The position numbers and the translations under genes were made by a program. Shown here in pieces: positions 8,792 through 16,983 of a stretch of 53,122 bases of DNA (the first letter of the stretch is position 1; each line of letters opens with the position of its first letter). The stretch covers positions 1 through 53,122 of the forward strand of contig NZ_PGUZ01000032.1 of NCBI RefSeq assembly GCF_002860165.1. Reading direction: 5' to 3'. The notes below the pieces were generated by a model. That model was not told where the DNA came from, made no database searches, and saw nothing but the letters and a program-made list of their open reading frames with translations. Source of the stretch: Bacillus sp. V3-13. GTDB lineage: Bacteria > Bacillota > Bacilli > Bacillales > Cytobacillaceae.

Positions 8792-11212
8792 CTAAATTCT
8801 AAAGTTTAAAAGAGCTTCGTCAAAAACCCGCTTTGTTTCCTCGGCGATCCGGTTCCAGCTGAATAAGCTTTCAACCATTTTTCTGCCTTGTTCGCCAATT
8901 TCAATTGCCTTTTGCTCATTGCCAAGAAGCCATTCCGCTTGTTGGATCAGACTCCCGGAACTGCCCGGGGCCATCAGCAATCCAGTTTTACCATGCTGAA
9001 CAAATCCTTTTAAGCCGCCTGTTTCTGAAACAATCACCGGCTTGGCAAAGCTCATTGCTTCAAGGGCAACAATTCCAAACGGCTCGTACAGGCTCGGGAA
9101 AATGGCGATCGAACATTCCCCCATCAAGGCGTTTCTTTGCTCGTCATTAATAAATCCGACTAAATACACGAAATTCTCAAGCTGATAATCTTTTACCATT
9201 TTCCTGTAAACCTCAAGCATGGGCCCTTTCCCGGCAATGATAAAATAAATATCATCCTCGAGGTGTCTCATTTGGGTTGCGGCTTCAATCAGTGTCTCAA
9301 ATCCTTTTTCAGCCACCATTCTCCCAATCGAGAAAATAAGTTTTTTTTCATGGCAGACTGGAAGCCCGTCCAATCCTTTCCTGTCATTCTCCGTCCGGGC
9401 CGCTTTCTCGATTCCATTGGCAATCACAGATATCTTTTCCGAATTCGTCCCAAAAATGTGGCCGAGTTCTTCTTTCATAAATTCACTGCAGACAATAACA
9501 TGATCCGATAAATCAAGCAGCTTTGCCTCTTTTTTGTGGATCGACCGCTGCATTTCGGTATAAATGCCATTGTTGCGTCCATGCTCCGTTGCGTGAATCG
9601 TCACTACTAAAGGAAGCTTCAATAATTTTTTGAGAGCGGCGGCAGCACTGCCGGTTAGCCAGTCATGGGCATGAATAAAATCGAAATGGAAAAGTGATGA
9701 GAGTTCGGCCGCTTTTGAAGCGATCGCTATATTTAATCCTCCGACCCACGCCAGGAAATCGCTGTCTTTTTCGTTATATGGTTTTACCCTGTGGACGTAA
9801 ACACCTTCGATTATGTCAAAGCGGACCAGGCCATCAACCAGTGCAGTGATCACATGTACTTCATAGCCCAGCTTTGCGAGGCTGACCGACAATCCATGCA
9901 CATGCCTTGCGAGGCCCCCTACAATATTAGGAGGATACTCCCACGTTAACATGAGAATTTTACGCTTTTGTTCGCGCATTTGAAGCCCTTGCTCCGGCTT
10001 TACTTCATTTATCCATGTATCAACAGACAAGGAGGTTAAAACAGCTGGCGGAAAGCCGCTTGGAAGGTCGGTTCGATTGCGGATCGTCCCTGCCAAAAGA
10101 GCTGATTTTAATTGCTTGTAGTTGAAAATATGCTTATCAGCATACGCTTTTTTGAAATGTCTTACGTTCGCTATCTGCCCGGTTAATAAACACCATTCAA
10201 CAATCATTTGCTTCATGGCCGCTTTCTCTTCGCCGGTCCCCTCAATCTTGCCAGCTAACTGTTCAAGCTCTTTTTCGATTAAAAAGCTTTCTTCAAAATA
10301 AGGAAGAAGGCTTTCCTCTAACAGCTTTTCGGATTCGCCAAAAGGCAGTGCCGAGGTACTGAGGTGAATTTGTTCAAGCTCTTCTTGAACAATATCCGCC
10401 CGCTGCCAGCAAATGATTTGGTCATCGGCAAGACTGATGATTTGCCCGATATAGTTGTCAATATTGCTTGTAAAAGCAGTGAGTTCGAACGCGGCTGACA
10501 ATACCGGCCCGGTGCTTTTAGAAGCCAGTTCGTCTGCTTTCCGGCCGATCACCATCCCCACGTCTTCGCTTGTTATCTCACAGATTGGAAAAACCGTCAA
10601 TCCTCTTGGAGTCTGAACCGCCTCAGCTCCGGCTGCCTTGGGGAGCGGATCTCCATACTTTACCGTATTTTCATGTAAATAACTAAACTGAAACCCTTCA
10701 TGCAGTAAATACAAATCCAGCCCTGGCATGTATGCACCACGGGGAAACCAAAATCCTTTCGGCTTTACATGGAAATAATCCTCAAGAATCGAGAGCCCTT
10801 CGTTTATTTGTGACCTTATTCCGGCAGGTGTAGAAATAAACGGCAGCAAAGCCCCCGTCACCGGACTGGCAAGAAGCTCAAGCTTTCCGTCCCGGGTCAG
10901 CAGCCGTATTGGTACCGATATCCGATATTCCCAGTTTGCCCATGCTTTAAGAATATTTTTATTTTCATCTTTTTGTTCCAAATATTCCGTCAACGCTTTC
11001 CGAAAAGCGGGTTGATCGGCCAGTTCGTAAAAAACGGGTGGTAAGGCAAGCTGGAATAATGCTTCGCGGTTGAAAGCTTGCAAATAGTCGAGAAAGCGAA
11101 TCAGTTCGATAGAAAATTTATACACTGGCTCTTTCTGTGCTTCCAGGCAATTTTCAAAATCTAAATAGGAAAAGTCTGAATATAAGACAAGCTGAAAATT
11201 CACTTTTATCAT
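8792..11212 (-). CDS. Catalytically degenerate GH57-like domain fused to GT4 glycosyltransferase
   Basis: An 806-aa two-domain protein. Residues 1 to about 405 resemble GH57 alpha-glucan branching enzymes (DUF1957 type): FQLVLYSDFSYL replaces the usual LVLHxHxPY start, and KGFWFPRGAYMPGLD (about 152-166) replaces the usual WxPECAYxPG. The nucleophile Glu is therefore Arg158, and the later catalytic Asp block is AFELTAF. The N-terminal half therefore should not catalyse. Residues from about 417 form a GT4 enzyme: MLTWEYPPNIVGGLARHV, FIHAHDWLTG, GRMVAEKGFETL and the nucleotide-sugar motif E710-PFGIVALE-718. It is likely to use an ADP- or UDP-sugar, perhaps for an alpha-glucan. The ATG overlaps the DUF4912 stop (ATGA). 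Positionally it recalls B. subtilis yqgM. Confidence 0.85.
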   Translation of the reverse strand: MIKVNFQLVLYSDFSYLDFENCLEAQKEPVYKFSIELIRFLDYLQAFNREALFQLALPPVFYELADQPAFRKALTEYLEQKDENKNILKAWANWEYRISVPIRLLTRDGKLELLASPVTGALLPFISTPAGIRSQINEGLSILEDYFHVKPKGFWFPRGAYMPGLDLYLLHEGFQFSYLHENTVKYGDPLPKAAGAEAVQTPRGLTVFPICEITSEDVGMVIGRKADELASKSTGPVLSAAFELTAFTSNIDNYIGQIISLADDQIICWQRADIVQEELEQIHLSTSALPFGESEKLLEESLLPYFEESFLIEKELEQLAGKIEGTGEEKAAMKQMIVEWCLLTGQIANVRHFKKAYADKHIFNYKQLKSALLAGTIRNRTDLPSGFPPAVLTSLSVDTWINEVKPEQGLQMREQKRKILMLTWEYPPNIVGGLARHVHGLSVSLAKLGYEVHVITALVDGLVRFDIIEGVYVHRVKPYNEKDSDFLAWVGGLNIAIASKAAELSSLFHFDFIHAHDWLTGSAAAALKKLLKLPLVVTIHATEHGRNNGIYTEMQRSIHKKEAKLLDLSDHVIVCSEFMKEELGHIFGTNSEKISVIANGIEKAARTENDRKGLDGLPVCHEKKLIFSIGRMVAEKGFETLIEAATQMRHLEDDIYFIIAGKGPMLEVYRKMVKDYQLENFVYLVGFINDEQRNALMGECSIAIFPSLYEPFGIVALEAMSFAKPVIVSETGGLKGFVQHGKTGLLMAPGSSGSLIQQAEWLLGNEQKAIEIGEQGRKMVESLFSWNRIAEETKRVFDEALLNFRI

Positions 11213-11901
11213 TCTCGCTCCTCTTTTCTACTCGTTTTCTCATAATAGCTGTAGGTGCTGACATGCTCAATCCAATTGGGAGGAGAATCGGATTTTTCCA
11301 TAAATGTTGTAATTTCTTTAAATAATTCCCGGCTCTGGTGCACAGAAGTTCTTGGCATATGCACCGAATTGGAACGCAACAAAGGAAAAAATCTTGTTCC
11401 GGACAGCTTCACGCCAAGTTCTGTACAGTAGGAACGATTTGGTTTTAGCCCTTTAAAAGTCCAGTTTTGCACATCTTCCGGAACCATCATTTCATGGTAT
11501 CCATGCGCATTATTCCCATTAAATATAATTGAAGTGATATCATACAGGCGCAGCACTGTTAAAAAATCGCCGTAATCCTGATCAAAGTATTGTTCTACGA
11601 GGTTCTTTATAAAGGGAGAGAGCCTCCAAAAAGCATAAACCTTGTCAGCAGAAACGATCCACAAAACCAGCTCGTCAGGCGCTGGAAGAGCAGCAAAATC
11701 ACGCAGTGCGGAAAAGCCGTTTCCAGCTTTGATATCGATTTGCCGGGGTCCGGATACAACGGCAGTCCGCAAACCATTACGTTCTTCATTCATATATTTT
11801 TTCCACTGGTATTGGACCCTTCCAACAGTTGAGCCAAGCTCGAGGGCTATTTTACGAAACGACAGCCCGTTCCTGCGAAGTTTGATAATTTCCTCAATCA
11901 T
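11209..11901 (-). CDS. HTH plus DUF4912 protein
   Basis: A 230-aa cytosolic protein. Residues about 1-40 look like a helix-turn-helix (IIKLRRNGLSFRKIALELGS, VGRVQYQWKKY). From about residue 72 the DUF4912 core appears (PDELVLWIVSADKVYAFWRL), with GLKPNRSYCTELGVKL near residue 150. In other bacteria I recall DUF4912 proteins beside GH57/glycogen-synthase genes, which fits the next gene downstream. The start ATG at 11901 is preceded by GAGGTG; an earlier GTG overlaps it. It is the first gene of the three-gene cassette and overlaps the next by 4 bp. It may regulate or scaffold the glucan-type enzymes, which is an inference from context. Confidence 0.8.
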   Translation of the reverse strand: MIEEIIKLRRNGLSFRKIALELGSTVGRVQYQWKKYMNEERNGLRTAVVSGPRQIDIKAGNGFSALRDFAALPAPDELVLWIVSADKVYAFWRLSPFIKNLVEQYFDQDYGDFLTVLRLYDITSIIFNGNNAHGYHEMMVPEDVQNWTFKGLKPNRSYCTELGVKLSGTRFFPLLRSNSVHMPRTSVHQSRELFKEITTFMEKSDSPPNWIEHVSTYSYYEKTSRKEERE

Positions 11902-12253
11902 TTCCACACCTCATTTTCTTTTGGCTAAAATATATATTATATGCATGAACGCTTCCGATTATGAAAAAAGGTTTACTTTCATGTTAGCATTGAAAGGAAA
12001 AGCCCACAATAAACGCATTTTGTCGGATCTTGTATACACCCGGGCGAGCACAGATGGAATTTGATGTAAAAATTTCGATTTTTTCAGAAAGCTATCTTAA
12101 CAAGCCGACGTTTCGACAGCGGCAAAATATTTAGACTTCTTTTTCCGACAACGTTTTCTGAAAAATTTTTGATGCGAATAACGTCGAAATTTGCTGTTTC
12201 TAATGGTAAAATATTTTTGTCATAGACAAATGAAACCCAACTGAGGTGTATTT
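11902..12253. other. 352-bp divergent intergenic region with long inverted repeat
   Basis: No credible coding frame. Arms near 12069-12090 (AAAATTTCGATTTTTTCAGAAA) and 12154-12170 (TTTTCTGAAAAATTTTT) are inverted copies with a small insertion, enclosing about 65 bp. A possible sigma-A promoter for the rightward genes is TCGAAA, 17 bp, TAAAAT, ending about 40 bp before 12254. Confidence 0.5.
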
Positions 12254-12601
12254 ATGGAGTATTTAATGTTAGGGATGCTTGCCCTTTCAATACTATTAAT
12301 TATTGTTTCGATGTTTCTTAAAGACCCGCACAAGGAAGTCCGCGACGATCTGGACGAATTTTCATTGCAGCAAATGCAGGAAATCTACCAAATTAAAAAG
12401 AAGCTGGCTGTTCTCGAGGAAGAACTTCTTGTTTATGAAGATTTGCAGCCTTCGTTTGTTCCGAAAAAAAAGCAAATCCATGCCATTTTAAAAAATCAGG
12501 TTATCTCCCTTGCCCAGCAAGGCTTAACCACCGAACAAATTGCCAGGCAATCGTCTCTGTCGACAAGTGAAGTAAATTCGATTCTTCAGGAATTAGGATA
12601 A
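12254..12601 (+). CDS. Membrane-anchored coiled-coil protein with C-terminal HTH-like segment
   Basis: A 115-aa protein with one N-terminal transmembrane helix (about 4-21), a charged coiled-coil stretch (about 28-65, VRDDLDEFSLQQMQEIYQIK and following) and a C-terminal segment shaped like a helix-turn-helix (LAQQGLTTEQIARQSSLSTS). GAGGTG precedes the ATG. By position and size it may be B. subtilis YqzD, from memory only. It lies 11 bp before the next gene and forms a two-gene operon with it. Function unknown; a membrane-tethered regulator or envelope factor is possible. Confidence 0.8.
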   Translation: MEYLMLGMLALSILLIIVSMFLKDPHKEVRDDLDEFSLQQMQEIYQIKKKLAVLEEELLVYEDLQPSFVPKKKQIHAILKNQVISLAQQGLTTEQIARQSSLSTSEVNSILQELG

Positions 12602-12612
12602 GGGGACGCGTT

Positions 12613-13104
12613 ATGAATAAGCGAAGTGTAAGATCATTTGCGGTTGGCATTTTATTTACAGTCAGCTGCATCGGTTCGTATTATTTTTTTATTGATGGAA
12701 AGCCGGCCCAGTCTGTTGATCAATCGATCGAGAAGCTCGAAGCTGAAGGCTATGTCGTTTTATCGCAAGATCATTTTCTGGAACTGAAACGGGCTGGTAA
12801 AGCGCAAACAGAAGCCAATCCGCCTGACACGACCGAAAAAAAGGAAGAACAAGCGGCAAACAGCGAACAACCAGAACAGAATCCTGAGCAATCAGCGCCT
12901 GCGTATCAGCTTGTAGTTACAAGCGGCATGACCTCATCGGAAATTGCCACCCTTCTTGCCGAGCAGACCATCATCGAAAACCCCCGGGAATTCGAGCTAT
13001 TTATGGAGCGTTCCGGGTACAGCACGAAAATCCAGGTCGGAACCTTTGAGATCAATAAGGGAATGGATTATGAAGAGATTGGGAGATTGATTACGAAAAA
13101 TTAA
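12613..13104 (+). CDS. Membrane-anchored protein with MltG/YceG-like C-terminal domain
   Basis: A 163-aa protein with an N-terminal membrane anchor (about 9-27), a low-complexity linker rich in E, Q, P and N (about 65-95), and an extracytoplasmic C-terminal domain (about 98-160). That domain resembles the small LysM-like subdomain of MltG endolytic transglycosylases (VTSGMTSSEIATLLAEQTII and VGTFEINKGMDYEEIGRLIT). The catalytic transglycosylase part is missing, so it likely binds peptidoglycan or partners rather than cutting glycan. ATG follows GGGGACG. It may be the B. subtilis YqzC orthologue by position. A terminator follows immediately. Confidence 0.8.
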   Translation: MNKRSVRSFAVGILFTVSCIGSYYFFIDGKPAQSVDQSIEKLEAEGYVVLSQDHFLELKRAGKAQTEANPPDTTEKKEEQAANSEQPEQNPEQSAPAYQLVVTSGMTSSEIATLLAEQTIIENPREFELFMERSGYSTKIQVGTFEINKGMDYEEIGRLITKN

Positions 13105-13133
13105 AGGAGCAGGCGTGAGCTTGCTCCTTTTTT
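13104..13133 (+). terminator. Rho-independent terminator of the MltG-like gene
   Basis: AAGGAGCA pairs with TGCTCCTT around an 8-10 base loop, followed by six T. The T-run is continuous with the end of the repeat at 13134. Confidence 0.85.
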
Positions 13134-13303
13134 AAGCTATAGGAAAGTATAAACGTTTCTAAATATAGTTGGGCGTTTCGATGTCCAGCTCCAGCGCCTA
13201 GCCCCTCGAGTCGCTTCGGTCCTGCCAATGAAGTCAAAAAGCGACTTCACTGTCAGGCCCTCCAGCGCTTGTCGGGGCTGACCAAGGCGCTTGCGCTTTT
13301 CTT
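13134..13303 (-). repeat. Long-form GC-rich hairpin repeat, full copy (inverted)
   Basis: About 170 bp, essentially identical to the reverse complement of 27173-27342. Read on the minus strand it runs from AAGAAAAGCGCAAGCGCC to TTTCCTATAGCTT. It can fold as a large imperfect stem-loop: AGCGCC..AGCCCC pairs with GGGGCT.GGCGCT, CCTG..CA with TG.CAGG, and a terminal GAAGTC/GACTTC stem closes a GCTTTTT loop. It fills the entire space between the terminator at 13104-13133 and the phoU stop codon. Confidence 0.92.
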
Positions 13304-13304
13304 A

Positions 13305-13964
13305 TCAACTATTCAAATCGTAGCGGCGTCCTTTAACCAAGTAAATAATGCTCTCGGCAATATTTGTTGTATGATCGGCAGCTCTTTCAAGATAGCGGCA
13401 TATAAATGAGAGCTGGGTAATTTGCGGCAGGAATTCAGGCTTTTGAATACTTAGCTGGAGCAGGTCCTTAATCGCTTCTCCATATAACTCATCAACATGA
13501 TCATCCATTTCGGCAACCTTCTTGCCCTTCACAACATCTTCTTCCGTATAGCCTTCTAAAGCAATCTGTAACATTTCTAAATTTAGCTTGTGCATTTCCT
13601 TAATGTGCTCGATTGGTTTTATAAGCGGCTCATTGCCAATCCTGATCGTCGATTTAGCAATATTGACAGCAAAATCGGCGATTCTTTCAATGTCGGTCGC
13701 AATTTTAATGGCGACGATAATTCTGCGCAGATCAATCGCTACCGGCTGCTGTTTGGCAATCAGCAAAATGGCAAGATCATTGATTTCCTCTTCCAAAATA
13801 TCGGCTTTCGTATCGTCTTCCATTATTTCAAGTGCCAGCTCAATATTTTTTGTTTCTAAAGCCTCAAGCGATCTTGTTAAAGCCTCACTTGCCAATTGCC
13901 CCAATTCATTAAGCTTGCTTTGTAAATCGTTCAGTTCTTCCTGAAATTTTTCCCGTACAACCAT
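13305..13964 (-). CDS. phoU: Phosphate signalling protein PhoU
   Basis: A 219-aa all-helical protein made of two PhoU repeats with metal-coordinating ExxxD patterns: EEEINDLAILLIAKQQP, LRRIIVAIKIATDIERIADF near 75-105, and the second copy ICRYLERAADHTTNIAE near 190. It modulates the Pst transporter and the Pho two-component signal. I start at the ATG at 13964, eight bases after AAGGGAG; the upstream Met codons lack a site. It is separated from pstB by a terminator and a decayed repeat, so it may have its own promoter. The GC-rich repeat abuts its stop codon. Confidence 0.93.
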   Translation of the reverse strand: MVVREKFQEELNDLQSKLNELGQLASEALTRSLEALETKNIELALEIMEDDTKADILEEEINDLAILLIAKQQPVAIDLRRIIVAIKIATDIERIADFAVNIAKSTIRIGNEPLIKPIEHIKEMHKLNLEMLQIALEGYTEEDVVKGKKVAEMDDHVDELYGEAIKDLLQLSIQKPEFLPQITQLSFICRYLERAADHTTNIAESIIYLVKGRRYDLNS

Positions 13965-14050
13965 CTGATTGTCTCCCTTCATCATGCCGTAATATAAGAA
14001 AAGTGGAGGTGCCTTGTGGAATAAGTAAAAACCGGCTTGTTCCTATCATT

Positions 14051-14085
14051 CAACCCCGACAAGCGCTGGCTAACCAAGAGCACCA
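14051..14085 (+). repeat. Decayed relic of the short-form GC-rich repeat
   Basis: Thirty-five bases (TCAACCCCGACAAGCGCTGG and onward) match the intact short repeat at the right window end at 30 of 35 positions. All five differences are transitions. It lies between phoU and pstB, outside any gene. Confidence 0.75.
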
Positions 14086-14148
14086 ATAGTAATTCCTGTA
14101 TCGAAACGATCAGGCTTTTTAAAAACGCATACAACTACTGATATGATG

Positions 14149-14181
14149 AAAAATCGCGCGAGTTGTTTCGCACGATTTTTC
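14149..14181 (-). terminator. Rho-independent terminator of the pst operon
   Basis: On the minus strand AAAAATCGTGCGA pairs with TCGCGCGATTTTT (one mismatch) around a six-base loop, ending in a T-run. It follows the pstB stop by 13 bp. Confidence 0.85.
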
Positions 14182-14193
14182 TTATAAGGCTCA

Positions 14194-15024
14194 TTACCCG
14201 AATCGGCCGGTAATATAATCTTCGGTCCGTTTATCTGCCGGAGTAGAGAAAATTTTATCCGTATCCGAAAATTCAACTACCTCTCCATTCAGGAAAAAGG
14301 CTGTTTTATCGGAAATACGTGCTGCCTGCTGCATATTATGCGTAACGATAATAATACTGAAGTTTTTCTTTAACTCCTGAACAAGTTCTTCAACCTTTAA
14401 TGTTGAAATCGGGTCAAGGGCAGATGTTGGTTCGTCCATTAAGATGACATCCGGCTCAATTGCAAGGCAGCGCGCTATGCATAAACGCTGCTGCTGTCCG
14501 CCTGATAACCCATAAGCATTCTGGTTTAAGCGGTCCTTCACTTCGTCCCAGATCGCTGCGCCCCTTAAACTCTTTTCAACGATTTGATCGAGGATCTTTT
14601 TATCCCGAATCCCGTGAATTCTTGGTCCATATGCTACATTTTCATAAATCGATTTTGGGAAAGGATTAGGCTTTTGGAACACCATCCCAACCTGGGTGCG
14701 CAAGTCCTCCACTTTATAATCCCGATCGAGAATATTGCGCCCTCTGTAAGAAATCGTTCCTGAAGTGCGGACACCAGGAATCAGCTCAATCATCCGGTTT
14801 AGCACTTTAATATATGTTGATTTCCCACATCCTGATGGGCCAATAATCGCTGTTACTTCGTTTTCGAAAATATCAAGGTCAATATTTTTTAAAGCCTGGT
14901 TTTCACCATACCAGAGGTTCAATCCTGAAGTTTTATAAACGACGCCATTCCCGGCATTTTCCGCGTTATTTCTTTGATCATTCCCCGTATTTATCGCAAC
15001 TGTCTTCTCTTTTGTTGTACTCAT
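14194..15024 (-). CDS. pstB: Phosphate ABC transporter ATP-binding protein PstB
   Basis: The ATPase that powers high-affinity phosphate import by PstSCA. Walker [11 protein letters not shown]-loop [18 protein letters not shown], signature [13 protein letters not shown] and Walker B VILMDEP with STLKVEEL are all intact; the KPNPFP element is typical of PstB. 276 aa. The ATG at 15024 is seven bases after AAGGAGG. The N-terminal 25 residues before the ABC core are low complexity ([15 protein letters not shown]), slightly longer than in B. subtilis. There is a single copy here, whereas B. subtilis has pstBA and pstBB. It is the last gene of pstSCAB. Confidence 0.96.
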   Translation of the reverse strand: MSTTKEKTVAINTGNDQRNNAENAGNGVVYKTSGLNLWYGENQALKNIDLDIFENEVTAIIGPSGCGKSTYIKVLNRMIELIPGVRTSGTISYRGRNILDRDYKVEDLRTQVGMVFQKPNPFPKSIYENVAYGPRIHGIRDKKILDQIVEKSLRGAAIWDEVKDRLNQNAYGLSGGQQQRLCIARCLAIEPDVILMDEPTSALDPISTLKVEELVQELKKNFSIIIVTHNMQQAARISDKTAFFLNGEVVEFSDTDKIFSTPADKRTEDYITGRFG

Positions 15025-15072
15025 TTGATTTCCTCCTTCATCCAAAAAGAAAGTCTCTTTAACGTCCCAGTA

Positions 15073-15951
15073 TTAATATCTCTTTTGAAATTTATTGCGG
15101 ATGATAACCGCAATTGAATTCATCAACAATAACAGGACAAGAAGAATCAGTATCCCCGCTGCTGCAACAGCATGAAATTCTTCCTGCGGACGGCTCGTCC
15201 AGTTATAAATCTGCATTGGCAGAACAGTAAAAGTATCGAAAATCGATGTTGGCGTAAACGCAATAAACAATGGAATTCCGACTACAAGCAACGGAGCTGT
15301 TTCACCGATCGCACGGGAAAGAGCCAGAATGCCCCCGGTTAAAATTCCTGGAATCGCTGCCGGGAGCACGACCCGGACGATGGTTTGCCATTTTGTCGCT
15401 CCCATTCCATAGGACGCTTCACGAAGCTCTCTTGGCACCGCGCGAATGGCCTCCTGCGATGCCACAATAATAACGGGCAAAACCAGCAGGCTCATCGTTA
15501 ATCCGGCTGTGAGTACGCTATTACCCAAAGCAAGAGCCCGCGCAAAAACGGTTAAGCCGAGCAGACCAAATACGATTGATGGCACGCCAGCCAGGTTCGA
15601 AATATTTACTTTAACAAAGTCATTAAATTTGTTTTTCTTCGCATATTCCTCTAAATATAATGCCGTGCCTACTCCAAGAAATAAGGAAACAGGCGCAATG
15701 ACCCCCATCAGCCATATTGTCCCGATTAACGCTGTTTTTACTCCAGCCTGCTCAGGTCTTCTTGAAGGCAGGTTCTGCAAAAAGTCCATATTCAGATAAC
15801 CAATTCCTTGAGTGAATATCCGATATAGTAGAACGGCCAGAACCACTAATCCAAAGCATGTTGCAATGAAGAATATTCCTTTGAAAAGATTGTTGCGCAT
15901 AATCCGCGCTGGCATTTTCTTTTCAACAATTTTTTGATCCACTAGTTTCAT
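15073..15951 (-). CDS. pstA: Phosphate ABC transporter permease PstA
   Basis: One of two membrane subunits of the Pst importer. The 292-aa protein has six hydrophobic helices and the cytoplasmic coupling motif EASYGMGATKWQTIVRVVLP, followed by ALSRAIGETAPLLVVG. I use the ATG at 15951, which has AGGGAGG nine bases upstream and lies one base after the pstC stop. The longer frame would overlap pstC. Operon position: pstS-pstC-pstA-pstB. Confidence 0.95.
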   Translation of the reverse strand: MKLVDQKIVEKKMPARIMRNNLFKGIFFIATCFGLVVLAVLLYRIFTQGIGYLNMDFLQNLPSRRPEQAGVKTALIGTIWLMGVIAPVSLFLGVGTALYLEEYAKKNKFNDFVKVNISNLAGVPSIVFGLLGLTVFARALALGNSVLTAGLTMSLLVLPVIIVASQEAIRAVPRELREASYGMGATKWQTIVRVVLPAAIPGILTGGILALSRAIGETAPLLVVGIPLFIAFTPTSIFDTFTVLPMQIYNWTSRPQEEFHAVAAAGILILLVLLLLMNSIAVIIRNKFQKRY

Positions 15952-15952
15952 A

Positions 15953-16909
15953 TTAGTATTCCTCCCTGAAGCGGCGAGAGATAAACTGTGCAAGCAGGTT
16001 CATCGCGAGTGTGAAAATAAATAAAGTCATACCCACTGCATAAATGCTGTAATAAATCGTTGTCCCAAAACCGGCGTCTCCGGAGCTGACCTGCGCGATA
16101 TAGGCTGTCATCGTTTGAATGGATGAAGTTACATCCCATGCAAGGCTCGGAGTTGACCCGGCTGCCAATGTCACGATCATCGTTTCACCGATCGCACGGG
16201 AAAGAGCTAACACAACAGATGCTACAATTCCTGAAACTGCGGCAGGCAACACGACTTTTACCGCTACTTCAAATTTAGTAGAACCTAGCGCAAATGCTCC
16301 TTCACGCATCGCGCGGGGCACCGATGACATGGCATCTTCCGAAAGAGATGTCACCATCGGCGTAATCATGATTCCTACAACAATCCCTGCGCTTAGCGCG
16401 TTGAAGAAATCTATTTCCGGTATGAAACTGCGCAAAAGTGGAGTCACAAATGTCAATGCAAAAAAACCATACACAATCGTTGGAATACCGGCCAGCACTT
16501 CTAAAATCGGCTTGATAATCCGGCGTGTTTTGTCTGAAGCATACTCACTCAAGTAAATGGCAGATGCGATCCCGATCGGTACTGCAACAACCGATGCAAT
16601 GGCCGTTACTTTTAAGGTGCCTGCGACAAGCGGTAAAATTCCGTATGACCCCGATGTTTCCGAAAACGGATACCACTTGGTAGAAGTAAAAAATTCCGCT
16701 AGTGAAACACGGCGGAAAAACTCAAATGTTTCAAAAATAAGCGTAAATATAATGCCAAAGGTTGTTAAAACTGAAATAACCGCTGTTCCCAACAGAATAA
16801 TCGGGACTATTTTTTCAACGATGTTCGGCGTGCCTTTTCTCTGCTTTTTTGCTTGAATTAGCTCACGAACTGAGAGAGACTGTGCTGTTGACATTTTATT
16901 GCCAGCCAA
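15953..16909 (-). CDS. pstC: Phosphate ABC transporter permease PstC
   Basis: The second Pst membrane subunit, 318 aa, with six transmembrane helices and the coupling segment EGAFALGSTKFEVAVKVVLP followed by ALSRAIGETMIV. The N-terminal cytosolic stretch ends near residue 30. The best start is a TTG at 16909, nine bases after AAAGGGG. The next ATG, 15 bases further in, is too far from that site, so a TTG start is likely. It sits between pstS and pstA and shares their Pho-regulated transcript. Confidence 0.94.
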   Translation of the reverse strand: MAGNKMSTAQSLSVRELIQAKKQRKGTPNIVEKIVPIILLGTAVISVLTTFGIIFTLIFETFEFFRRVSLAEFFTSTKWYPFSETSGSYGILPLVAGTLKVTAIASVVAVPIGIASAIYLSEYASDKTRRIIKPILEVLAGIPTIVYGFFALTFVTPLLRSFIPEIDFFNALSAGIVVGIMITPMVTSLSEDAMSSVPRAMREGAFALGSTKFEVAVKVVLPAAVSGIVASVVLALSRAIGETMIVTLAAGSTPSLAWDVTSSIQTMTAYIAQVSSGDAGFGTTIYYSIYAVGMTLFIFTLAMNLLAQFISRRFREEY

Positions 16910-16983
16910 AATTAAAAACCCCTTTCATCACATGACAAGATGAGAAGCACCAAGGAAGGCTTCCCATCTTGTTAAAACCAATA

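Noticed and set aside
14070-14276. Small minus-strand frame overlapping the pstB end
   Set aside because: It covers the pstB terminator and the last codons of pstB in another frame; no independent start signal.
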